In this document: one piece after another, positions 48,331 through 59,617 of the stretch
Layout of the letters: each line of letters opens with the position of its first letter
Position numbering within the stretch: the stretch's first letter is position 1
Translations under genes and position numbers: made by a program
Source: Phaseolus vulgaris
Taxonomy: Eukaryota > Streptophyta > Magnoliopsida > Fabales > Fabaceae
Assembly (NCBI RefSeq): GCF_000499845.2
Contig: NC_023758.2
Span: 1,038,811 to 1,102,810, forward strand
Length of the DNA stretch: 64,000 bases
Reading direction: 5' to 3'
The notes under the pieces: model-generated
What the model was told of the DNA's origin: nothing
The model's database searches: none
What the model saw: only the letters and a program-made list of their open reading frames with translations

Positions 48331-49156
48331 TTTAGTGACTTTTGTATAAATATCTTTAATGACAAGTATAAATGTTACTAAAAGTATGTAGAAACCTTGA
48401 GTATTTGTTATATTGGATAAAATGTTACTAAATTATATTAATAATATTTTTTAATTTAGTACTTTTTTTTAATGTTACTAATAATCATATATTTTGAGAG
48501 AGGGATTAGAGAAATCTTTGATTTCGATTGGGCTGGATGTGGCCCGTCAAGTTTGAAAACATTAACAATGAACAACACGTGCTTTGTTTATCTATATGTA
48601 ATGAGCAGAATATATGATTACGTTGAATTCGTAACTTATCCGCAAACAGTTTTTCTATAATACATTCTTTTGCATTTTTTTCTTATTTTTAGTGTGTTTT
48701 ATCTGTGCCACGTGCATTTATTGCATTCGTTAAATATTCATCGATTTTACTTCATATATAGTATGTGTGTATCAAAACACACTTGAATTCGATCAATTAA
48801 AAACTAACTGTAATGAATTATATTCTCTCTTCCATCTTGATTTTAGACCCATTATTCTTTTCAATTCAGTTTAACACCAGTGACATGAATCTGCATATTT
48901 CCTGTAATTAGTGATATATCAACCATTTCTACTTTTATTCAATTTATATTTTAATAATTTCATCTATACATAAGAGTAGATCATGAAAAAAAAAGGTGTA
49001 ACTAGCATCTGCTGGATCCCAGATCTTGATAGCTGAAGTCCAAAAGAAACAAAGTGTGGACAAAAGCTATATGCACCAGACGAAATGATTGAACATATAT
49101 AGCTAAAGGAGATAGTTTAAATTAAGGAAAAGAAAACAAAAACAGTTATAACATAA
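48331..49156. other. 3' flank of the VQ gene
   Basis: AT-rich DNA, presumably including the 3' untranslated region of the VQ gene near 48970-49156. Nothing else was recognised. Confidence 0.4.
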
Positions 49157-49555
49157 CTAGAGAACCCGACCCGGTTCCAAGGTACGAGGGACAGAGCACC
49201 AGTTATAGGAAGTGGATGGTGATAAATTCAGTTCCAATGTTTGAGGTTGGTGCCCCCAGTTAGTGGAGGACACAGTTGAGGATGGTGCAACGACGTTGTC
49301 TCTGCTTGACAACATTGTCTTTGGGGGAGTGCTTTGGAAAAGTTGATGATGAAGCTGAGGGATGAACTCGGGTGCACCCGTAAGCCGCTGAACAAGGTCG
49401 CGGAAGTTGATAGCATCCACCTTGTAGACTCTGATCGGCGTCGGTGCCGGTGGTGCCACCGGCGCCTTCTTCCACGGTTTTGCTTGTGCCTTCCTCACAG
49501 AATGAAGCAGAGAATGAGACTTGGACGCAGGGTAAGAGCTTGAATAAGCTTCCAT
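49157..49555 (-). CDS. VQ motif-containing protein
   Basis: An intronless 132-residue protein. The VQ motif FRDLVQRLTG (residues 51-60; F51, V55, Q56, L58, T59, G60) follows a basic, proline-rich region (KPWKKAPVAPPAPTPIRVYK). The rest is Ser/Thr/Pro-rich and disordered. VQ proteins are small nuclear cofactors that bind the C-terminal WRKY domain of group I and IIc WRKY factors and change their DNA binding in defence and development (established knowledge). The preceding RVYKVDAINF is typical of the family. A TATAAATA box lies about 115 bp upstream. The orthologue number cannot be assigned from sequence alone. A broken group I WRKY gene lies 1.6 kb away; that adjacency may be chance. Confidence 0.92.
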   Translation of the reverse strand: MEAYSSSYPASKSHSLLHSVRKAQAKPWKKAPVAPPAPTPIRVYKVDAINFRDLVQRLTGAPEFIPQLHHQLFQSTPPKTMLSSRDNVVAPSSTVSSTNWGHQPQTLELNLSPSTSYNWCSVPRTLEPGRVL

Positions 49556-49670
49556 AACTTAGATCACTAGCTTGGTTGGTTTGATTTTCTTTGTGGATGA
49601 TTAAAATTGAATTAAGGTGTGTGGGTGGTGGCTAAGAGAGTACGTTGTTGGTTTGCTTGTTTTGGACTAG

Positions 49671-49678
49671 TATTTATA
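49671..49678 (-). promoter_or_regulatory. TATA box of the VQ gene
   Basis: TATAAATA on the minus strand, about 115 bp upstream of the ATG. Confidence 0.6.
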
Positions 49679-50411
49679 GATGAGGGTAAGAATGATGAAG
49701 GAGCGTGCGCTGTTGCATGGAATGTCAATAAAAGACAACGACTTGAAGATGGGGCAGCTCAGGATTCAGACATGGTTTTTGTCTTCACCGTCGGCGGAAT
49801 ATATCATCATTAATGCATATGCTAACTCATCCCATTCTATGGTCAAAATAATTTAGTTGGATGGATCACCATCTTAATTATATTATTATTTTATGTATAA
49901 AATATACCCTCCAAGGTTGTCTTCTTTCCACGTTCTGTTTTGAATCATGTAATTTATTCTTTTAAAAAAATAATGCTTCTCAAATCATATGTGTGAATCA
50001 TGTGATTTTTTTTGTTATTTGTTTGTGTTAAAATAACTATCATCTTCAAAGTTTTACTAGATTAAATTTATGCGACCGGAAAAATAATAGTTTTTAGATT
50101 CTATTCTCATAACTCGGTGTCACTCTTTTGTCAACTGAAAGCAAACTATTCGTAGAATGAAAAGATACTTTCATTTAGCTTTGCTATAAATATTTTAAAA
50201 AAAAACTATTCAAATGACTTATTTAAAAAATTACTTTATAAAATATTGAACAATTTGTTTTATACTCTAATAGTAAAAACAATCATTCTACCTCCGTGGA
50301 AGAAAATGATGTCAATATATCATTATTCAAAACTATTTCAACGTGTAAGGTAGAAATGTTCAAACAAACGGATTGTTTAGTTAAGGGAATGAATTAAGAG
50401 ATTATAATGCT

Positions 50412-50782
50412 CTGTTTCGGTTAATGATGTTTGGGGGGTAATTTGGGTTGGAATTGTGAGTGAATTTTGAAAACATAGGAACTCGGTCGTTTTTAATGGA
50501 GGAGTGGCAGATGTGTTATAAGTTTTTGTCCCGGCCGCAAGTAAAGGTGTGGTATTGGATTTCTGCAAAGTCCCGCGTAGTTTATTTTTCCTACCCCTGT
50601 TGGGTTATGGATCCTTTGGCTTGTATACAGCTGATTCGGTAAAGCTAGTTAGCGCTTGGTTTGGTTGGTCTTTTGTTGTTTTGAGTGTCAAGTTAGGAGT
50701 TGGATTATGTGTTCTTGTAAAAGGGTTGAACCATCCCTAAAGTGGTTCCCATTTATTTATTTTTTATTGTTGATAAAAAAAA
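50412..50782 (+). mobile_element. 5'-truncated LINE-like insertion
   Basis: A 371-bp insertion bounded by a perfect 11-bp direct repeat, ATTATAATGCT (50401-50411 and 50783-50793), and ending in GTTGATAAAAAAAAA. Target duplication plus a 3' A-tail is the hallmark of target-primed reverse transcription. The tail GGTTGAACCATCCCTAAAG...TTATTGTTGAT resembles the 3' untranslated region of plant L1-type LINEs as I remember them. Only the 3' end is present and it codes for nothing. A SINE is less likely because no tRNA-like A and B boxes were seen. Confidence 0.75.
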
Positions 50783-50793
50783 ATTATAATGCT

Positions 50794-53700
50794 ACATTTT
50801 TTTTGTGTGATTTTATTGGAAGAGTAAACATGGAATTTTACTCCTTTTGTTACTGTCAATGAGATATTTATAATTTATTTATTTTTATATGAATTTTTCA
50901 ATGTAATCTTAATTTTATTATATTTTTAATCATAGCTTCCTATTTCCAAGTTAAAGTGTTACACTCATGATAAGTGTCATAATTGTAATAAGTTTTGTTT
51001 AAAGAGTGAGTTGTTTCGTTTCATATGTTGTGGCAATATAATAAATAAAATTTCTTAAACATTTAATTTTGTAATATTGCATAATACAAGTTAAGGAATA
51101 TACATTACCATATTTATTAGTTGTTTCTTTCAACCTAGAGTTTTTGAACTTTTTGTTAAAGTTAAGTCAAATATGTCGTATGTCATACACTAAGCTCAAC
51201 CTATCTCTGTCCTAACCAATTTCTTCGATTCTAATGCTGACAAAATGGTTGTACCTCTCTAAGTTATTACAAATATTTGGTTGATGATGTGATTAGATTT
51301 TAGATTTATCCATTTTAGAGGTGACACTTTACTTATGATTTTAATTTTAGCAAATATATGGTGACACCTAGGAAAGATCTCCACTGAACACGAACTTAAC
51401 CAAGTGATTAAGTAAGTATGAATGTTCACTTGAAATTTAAATTTAATTTAATCAAAACTAACTTAGGTAAAATTTGTTTTCAATTATACATTATAATACC
51501 TAGGTAAGATTATAATCGTATATCTAGGTAAGATAAGAAAACTATATAATACCTTTTCAACCATTTCGTTTAACTTTACATACATGCCACAAACATAAGT
51601 CTACAATAGTCTTTTTTATTATTTTAGATTTTTCCAATCGATCGTATACTCTAAATTTCAACTGATGTGAGTTGTTGGCTCTTAATATTTAAAATGATTT
51701 ACTTGTGAAAAAAATAATTATCAAAAAGAACTTTGAAAATTTTATAGTGTTTTATTTTATTTTCTCGTTTTATTTTGTTCTACATTCCATTAAACATTAA
51801 AACATAATTTTAAAGTTGTGCGGTAAGGGTGAATTTCATAAGAAAGTCCAAATTCATTAATTAAGTTCAAGTTGAATTAACATATTCTTTTACTTGAGTC
51901 AAATGTAATTCAATTCATGCTATTAGGCCTGCATGTTTGACAATATAAATATTTATTAAAATGATATTATGTTAAGAATAAAGGTTATGATATAATTATG
52001 TTAAGTTTCGTTACTCACTTTAGTATTAGACATGTTTAAAAATATTAATATTTACAAAAATAATATTATTTTAAGAATAAAAAAATATTTTTTGTTTCTG
52101 CTGATTTAAGGTGAACATAGAATACGGATTTGTAGGAAGATTCACTGTAATCATCCTTGCATATATATATATATAAAAGAGAAAAGTTGAAGAGCTTTTA
52201 CAGATTTAATCATCATTGTACTGTGCCTCGTTTTTTTGTTGATACACTCTACTTTTCTCCATTAGTGCGATTCATGTTAGTTTTCACATGCTTCCATTAG
52301 TGGTTTCAACTTTAATTGAGTATGGAATGACAAAACTTTAGCTAGTATGGTGTTGGTGTTGTGTGAAAATAATTATTAAATTTATAAACTCAAACGTGTT
52401 AAGAAAATAATCGATTATATAACAGATAATCAGTTATATTATATGCTATACATATAAAATAACACAACAATTATAATTACATAATATAATAATGTAAAAT
52501 AATGTGTTAATAATAATTTCAAATAAATAATAATAAAATATAATAATATATATAAATTTATATAATAATAATAATAATAATAATAATTAAGTTATAATAA
52601 TAATAATTAAAATAAATTTATAAAATTATTATTATTACTATTATAAAATTATAAATAATAATAATAATAAAATCTTAAAATAATAACAATAATAATAAAA
52701 AACAATATAATAATAATAATAAAATCTTAAAATTATAAAATAAAATTATAAAATAAAATAATAATAATTTAATTTTATGAATTTCTTTTATACATTTTTA
52801 TATGTATTAATAGTGTTAGATAATTCATAATTTTTTGTCGGTAAAATTTACAAATAATACAGATATAACCAAATCTGGATAGTAGATATAAATAACTTAT
52901 CATCATTCATTATATATTTAATATTTATACTAAATTTTTTATTTATTTTATTAAATTTAAAAAAAAATACAATGTTGACTATATTTTATTTATTATTATT
53001 CAAATTTTATTTAATTTTATATGTATCCACAAGATATAATTTACATTATTTTTTTTCTAATGAATCCAAAAAAATAATATTTTAATAGTTAAATGAATAA
53101 ATAACTAATCGTACTTTATTTTAAATTAATTTTAATCATAAAATTAGAATTTTATATTTTATCAATTAAACTTTCAATAATCACATTCATCACATCAAAT
53201 CAACTACAACTTTCATAAACTTTCTTTTTATTGCCGTTTCATTTCCGTTTTTTTTCCTTAATCCAAAAAATGTGTGAATAATAATCTAACATTTTATATT
53301 TTGCATCAAAGGTTTCACTATTAGATGATGGCATATCATGTTTGATGAATATGAATGATGTGAGTCAATGTTTATGTGCTGAATCTTATGTTATTCTTCA
53401 CTCCTTAGCTCATAATCTTGTCGTCCTCTTCTGACGAGTCAACAAAATAACATCAAGTCATTACACCAATTTTTTTTCAAATCCGCCATTCGCGCAGACA
53501 TCATGCTTTTTGACTTTTAACTTTTTCTTTTGTAAATGGAGATAATGAGTTTTAACTTATCCAAACCATTTATTGTTTTAAACATTAAAGAATTCATTGT
53601 TTTAATTAAAATAACTTAATTATATTCAATAAAGTTAGTTAATAGATTTCAATAATTTTTAATCATTATATTATAACTTAAAAGTAACAATAGTTCCGTT

Positions 53701-54604
53701 AATTAGAAAATAAAAACAGCAATAAATATATCTTTTATGTTTCAACAATTTGACTAAGGGAGTGAAATGAGATTGGAAGGTTATGATGTAAAATCTAACA
53801 AGTTATCATGTAGTTGAAAAGGGGGTCGGAAATATTCTTTGTGGTCAATTTACCCAAATGAAGATGAATAAATCCTTATATTAATGATAAAACGTACATG
53901 ATACTTTTAGCAAATTTCTTTCTCCATCTCCATAGTTCTTCCTCCACCACAATATTTTGGTGAAAAAGTTATATTTATCCTTAATAAAATAAAAATTAAG
54001 TTTAAGTCCTTATATCTTTCACCATATTTCAAATTCTAAAATTTGAATTTGAAAGTACAAATATTTTTCCAATTAGAATTCGAAGATAAAATCGACTTCT
54101 GAATTATAATTCGAAATATATTTTTTGAATTAAAAATGATTTTTTAATTATATATTTAGAAATCTTTGTATTATGAATTTTAAAATTTTAAAATAACTTT
54201 CAAATTATGAAAAAAATAATAATTTTGTATTTCGAATTATAAAATTCGAAAGTTGTAATAATATTTAAATTATAAAATTCAGAATATTGACTTTTAAATA
54301 ATAATCCTAAAAATAGATTATGGGAAACAAAATCTATAAACATCTGAAAAATAAATCCAAAAACATTAAAAAAACGGTTGTTATTGAAAGTTGTTAAAAG
54401 AAACTTAATCCATAAAAATGTTACGAAAATCAAGAATTTTATTATAAAATAATAAATTCGAAATATATTCTGACCTGCATCCACCTTATTTTTTTTATTT
54501 TTTTTTATTATTATTTTTAACAACTGCTATGCTATAGAGAATTAAAACATCCACCTTATTTAACAACTAAAGGGAATGTTTTAACCTTTCACTAGAATAA
54601 TAAG
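50794..54604. other. Long AT-rich intergenic region
   Basis: No gene was recognised. It holds a TAA/AAT-rich microsatellite region at about 52555-52765 and further low-complexity AT DNA to 53180. Around 53920-54500 AATTCGAA-type words and a TCTCCATCTCCATAGTTCTT start recall a diverged AATCCG-type MITE, but ends could not be set. Confidence 0.4.
52555..52765. repeat. TAA/AAT-rich microsatellite region
   Basis: Several imperfect (TAA)n runs of up to nine units, broken by ATTA and AAATTTAT words. Confidence 0.8.
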
Positions 54605-54752
54605 GTGAATGTTAGAATTGATTGGGGTACTGAAAGCAAAACCTTAACAAATCGAAGTTTAAGACCTAGAGGGCCTTCAAATTTAGCAATTTATGGGTCT
54701 TGTGTAGCTACATTTCTTAGTTGCTCAGCTGGGCTTCTTACATTGGACTCTA

Positions 54753-55122
54753 GACTGTTTCTTCCTTCACCTCCATATCTTCTTCTGGCCCCTCCATACA
54801 CAACCTGAACATACATTTTTATCCTTCTTGTGCTACTCCCATAGAATAACTTCTGGATTATGTAATCCGGAAACGCATTTGGAAAAAGACTTCCGGATTA
54901 CATAATCCGGAAGTTGAAAAAGACTTCCAAATTATGTAATCCATAAAGTAATCATGCATCTGAAAAAAAGACTTCTGGATTATATAATCCGGAAGCTAAT
55001 TACAAATTTAAAAAATGACTTCCAAATTATGTAATCCAGAATATTACAGAGGAATAGTTTTGGAAATATGAAAATCTATGGAGGTGAGAGAAGAAGGTAT
55101 AGAGGTGCAGGAAGAAGCAGCC
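54753..55122. mobile_element. MULE-like MITE, copy 2
   Basis: A 370-bp element with the perfect 9-bp target duplication TGGACTCTA (54744-54752 and 55123-55131). Its ends are GACTGTTTCTTCCTTCACCT and, inverted, GGCTGCTTCTTCCTGCACCT. It is collinear with copy 1 at 9667-10035 along its full length, including the five AATCCGGAAG-type quasi-palindromes. Better-preserved target duplication suggests it is younger than copy 1. Confidence 0.9.
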
Positions 55123-55131
55123 TGGACTCTA

Positions 55132-56475
55132 TTTTTTCTGCTTACCACCTTCTTGCTAGAGATGATAAGGTTGGACTAGGCCACCACATTTGAAATAATA
55201 AAAAATAAAAATCATATTATCTGTTTAAGATTAAGACATGTGTAAAACGAAGGTTAAGATTTCTATTATATTTTTTTTAAGATTTAGTCTTCTTAAAAAA
55301 TATATAATTGTTAATTTATTTTATAAACTAATTCTTTATTGTGAAAATTTAATATTTAGACTTGCTTATTAATATATTTTAGATTTTTTATTTAAACTTT
55401 TCTATTTAAATTAATTTTATAACATTTTTTCCCTGTCAGTTTGTCAATTCATCCTTTAAGTGAAACAAGTCAAGGATTTTAGCCAACTTTTGATTGGTGG
55501 ATCACTGTCTGTGTCAACCTATTTTTAAAGAACTTATTTAAAAAAGACAAAATAAACTTACCCTTCATCTCCATACTTGTATATGACTGTATCCTTAAAA
55601 TTACAGTCTAAAGAAGAGTGATTTATATTGTTATATTTATTTATGATTTTTTAATAATTTCTTATTATAAATAATTTATTCATATATCACTAATCATGTT
55701 TCGTAGAAAACATTTTTACAATCTTACAATGTATGTAGTACGTATCATTGATTTTTAGAAACGTCATTATTTCAAGCCTTGTGAGAGTTTCTGCATTCCA
55801 TCCCCATCGATGATAATATTCTGTTGAAAAATATAGGTTAAAAAAGTTACTAACTATGAAGCTCAGACTTTTTCTATTAAATGGCGTGTTAATGGTGTCA
55901 GATACTCGTATCGGACACCAACACACGTATAACACTTGTAGAACACATATTCGTGAAGTGTCAAATTCAATAAATATTTATTGAATTTTTGACAATTTGA
56001 GTACAGTTCTAACATAATTTTAAAAACAAAAATATTAATTTTCTAAAAACTCAAACTTATTGTATAATTTTTTATTATAATTATAAAAATAAAAGACAAA
56101 TCATTTTGAACCAGTTCTAAAAAACATATTTTTTTTCAATAAATAATCTAGAATACATATAATTTTTTATTATCAATTTATATAATTCATAATTATATAA
56201 TATATAGATCCGTGTTTTACATTAAATTATACGTATCTTTGTATGTGTATCCGTATCGTATTAATGTCCGTGTTTAGGGTTGTCTCTGGTGTACTGGATA
56301 CTAACAACGTAATTTTTTAAGAACATTTTAAAAAACTTTGGTACTAAAGAAAAATAGACCCTAAAATACTGTGAAAGACTTAACCTTAATTTGAAAGGAA
56401 CCCCTCCCTCGACACTGTATAGCAGATCCATCTTCTCGAGCGTGCAATTAAATTTCAAATTTTGACGTTGGTTTG
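55132..56475. other. Intergenic DNA with a possible degenerate MITE
   Basis: GATACTCGTATCGGACACCA near 55900 and GTATCCGTATCGTATTAATG near 56240 are roughly inverted and recall a common plant element with GTGTCGGACAC-like ends. The ends are not clear. No gene was found. Confidence 0.35.
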
Positions 56476-57190
56476 ATGAACCCTGATGACAGAAAACGCA
56501 GGTTCAATGAAGCCATCGTTAATATGCTCTATCCCTCCTCTCCTCAGGTATATCTTTCTGCCTCTCATTATTTTCTTTCAATTCAAAGGTTAACAATATA
56601 CTTTTGTCGTCGTCTAGCGCGAACGAGAGTTGGAACCTGCGGAACCCTTGATCGACGACTCTGCTTCTGACGCTATTTCAGGTACGATTTTGGACAGCAG
56701 GCACCATGCTTTAACAATCGTAAGAATTGAAAGAAACGTTGTTGAAAATGTAGGGAATTTGGATGATGGTTACGACAATTCCTCGACCAGCGTCAACGAA
56801 GAGTGTGACTCGGACGCGGAGAAGCTCAGCAGGGCTCAGCGAAAGAAAATTCGGAAGAAGAAGCTAAAGGAAGAAGCCGTTCATCGCGGAAATCTTATTG
56901 GACCGCTGTTGCCTCTGACCTCCACCCATGTTGCACGTGATGCTCCACCTGTTCGATCAAATGCTATTCTTTTATCAATGTCTTGTTATGTTACTGATCG
57001 CGTTATGTATGTTGTCTCTGACTTTTATGCAGCACACCTTGGTTTAGGTGATGAGGCGGATTGTGGTAAATCAGTGAAACTGAAGCAGCGGAGGATGGCA
57101 AAAAGGCTTGCCAAACAAAAGGGAAATGCCTCTAGTGCGGAGAACACAAATCAAAGTTCCGCTGAGGACCTCAAAGAAGCTCGTTTATAA
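56476..57190 (+). CDS. Conserved plant protein of unknown function
   Basis: Exon 1 is 56476-56547 and exon 2 starts at 56618, with a GT-AG intron of 70 bp in phase 0. The product is about 214 residues. The N-terminus NPDDRKRRFNEAIVNMLYP is a basic amphipathic block. An acidic, Ser-rich middle (NEECDSDAEK) precedes a strongly basic helix, AQRKKIRKKKLKEEA, and HRGNLIGPLLPL. The C-terminus has KLKQRRMAKRLAKQKG. I recall plant proteins with this layout annotated only as uncharacterised. The basic segments suggest a nuclear or RNA-associated role; that is inference. Exon 2 is drawn as continuous, but possible introns at 56681-56780 and 56951-57034 (GT...TTTTATGCAG) would shorten the product without breaking the frame; transcripts must decide. 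Confidence 0.75.
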
Positions 57191-59592
57191 GTATATGCTG
57201 GAAACAATCATAACTTAGAGATGTCATTTTTTAGACTACAGTTAAGCCCGTAATATAGTGGTTAATTTTTTGAAGTAGTTTTCGATTGGATGGCTGTCTT
57301 AAAACGATTTATCTCGTTGTAACTAAAAAAATTCCTTGGTTATCAGCATCACTCTGTGATTGATTGTGGTTTACTTCATAATTTCATTTATTACCCCCTC
57401 AATTTATGTAGGGAATGTATAAAATAGATCATAGATGACGAGAGGAGTAAGTGGTAGACGCATTTGATGGGGTTTACAGTTCTTGCATCCATGGGGTGAA
57501 AATGGAAAAGTCCTGTAATGTTGGTTCCTTTATTAACCTGCATGTTCTCGGTGACATGCTTGACCTCCTGGTTTAAGATGGTAATCTATTTTATGCATGA
57601 TTTTACGTCTAGCAGTTACAAGTTTCGCAATTCCTCTCAATTTTTCATTCTCTCACCTATTCCGATCTTCTTTTCCATTGTTGTTGATGTCCATCCAATA
57701 ACTGAAAGTGTATTTAGAAATGGGTTTAGAGGTTTGCTAACGGAGAAAGAAACTCATATTCCAAAAATGCACGTCACAGTCCATACGTTTATTGGGTCAT
57801 GTTGATATTGGGTACACTAAAACATCTGCCATAACAACGTCACAAAGCTTAATACTGTTATTTTGCTATACTTGTATATATGTAACATTTCAAGCCACTA
57901 GCCTGGTGAGGAAAGGGGAGGGGAAAAGAAAGGGAAACAAAAACAGGGAAACTGTGAGGTAAACCTCAGTGGCGGTATCCGTTACCATAGTAACTAATAT
58001 ATTGGACATGGGTGGGTATGGTACTATATGGTATATGTGGTGAGTGTGACCCCACAACCCCGATAATAATACAGGTCGATGAAAGAAAGCTCTGTACGCA
58101 GGCACATGCTCATGCTGATCATCTATCCATCTTAATTAGTGGTCCGAAGTAAAATGCATCCAAGCTCACTGGGTCCTTCACACTGCAGATCCAAAATTAG
58201 CATTTATTAGATCCACGATAAAATGTTTCCACAACAAACAACAAACAAGGTAAGGTTTTCCATTTTTTGGAATTACCTTGCACACTTTAAACGCTTCAAA
58301 ATTCAAAATAAAGAAAGGGTTCTTCAAAATCAGCTTATCAACTGTATCAGTGCATGCGCAGACTTATGCAAACAATTAGTAAAATTGGCCATTTAGCCAA
58401 TGCCATGATTGTCAGAACCAATACTGCAGGAAAAAAACATGGTTGGCTACTGTAGATTGACTTCCTTGGATTTAAATAATTGAAGATCATGGTGGTTGAG
58501 CGACAATCAACAATGTAACTGGCACCCTACCCGCATGTTGCAATGATACAAGGTATCATTTCATTCGATTGCCCCATTCCATATAATATCAAAATCTTGT
58601 CAGTGTGCGCAAACACAAGTTCCTTCATTTGTTCACCTCTTCCAATTTGTCTTCATTCACCTTTCACTACTGTTTTGCCTACACTGTAACGGTGAATGTT
58701 TACATCATAGCCACACGAACAGCTCGCTAATACGCTTTTTTAATGCAATTACGAAAATCCTGGGTTCAGTATTCCAATTACCGCTAAACCTACTTTGTTT
58801 CAAAATATATTTTTCATCATATTTTTTTATAATTTCAAAATTCTAGTATCTTCGCAAAAACTGTTGATTTCTATTACAAAATACGTCACAGTTAATGTTA
58901 TTGTTTAACTAAAACTACTATTTTATCTCTACAACGACTGATGTTGTTCAGATAAAATGAAATACCATTTTTCATTACAAAATAATACTCTGCTAATAAT
59001 AATTGTTCCATATCTAAGTTTCATATACTCACAAGATGCTCCTGTTATGTTGGTTTCAATAATTGATAACAATGTATTAAAATTAATACTTCACTTGCAG
59101 GATAGTTAAGAAAAAGTTTAAAACTATACGAAGAATAGTCAAGCTGTAAAATGTAAAACTTGTTGACTACAGAGGATTTCGCTCGGATGCTTTCCACGTT
59201 TCAACGGTGGTTTGAGAGGATATTTCAGCGTGGGTTTATGGATTCATTTAGAACCCCAATAGTTGGGTTGTAATTTTCATGACAAGCATCAAGATAATAG
59301 TAATAAAAAAAGAGCATTTGTTTAGTCAAAATAAAATAAAATAAAAAGTGATGGAGACAAAATTACCAAAGAATATGGGACAAACAAAGCACCGAGTAAA
59401 GTAATAGATTTTAGGGATTTGGGAAGAATGAAATGATCCCTTTCATTTGAATTATCACTTAAACTGGAATAAAATATTATAATTATAAAGAAACTAATGG
59501 TTCAGAGTAACAGCACAGGGAATATTAGTTGACATGGTGAGGAATATTAGTGGATTAATTAAAAAATTACCTGGGGTCATGATCATCGTCGT
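57191..59592. other. Intergenic DNA
   Basis: Contains the 3' flanks of two convergent genes. No further gene, RNA or defined element was recognised. Confidence 0.4.
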
Positions 59593-59617
59593 AATGATGA
59601 TGATGATGATGATGATG
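59593..59617. repeat. (ATG)n trinucleotide microsatellite
   Basis: About eight ATG/GAT units ending exactly at the stop codon of the galactosyltransferase gene, in its 3' untranslated region. Confidence 0.9.
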
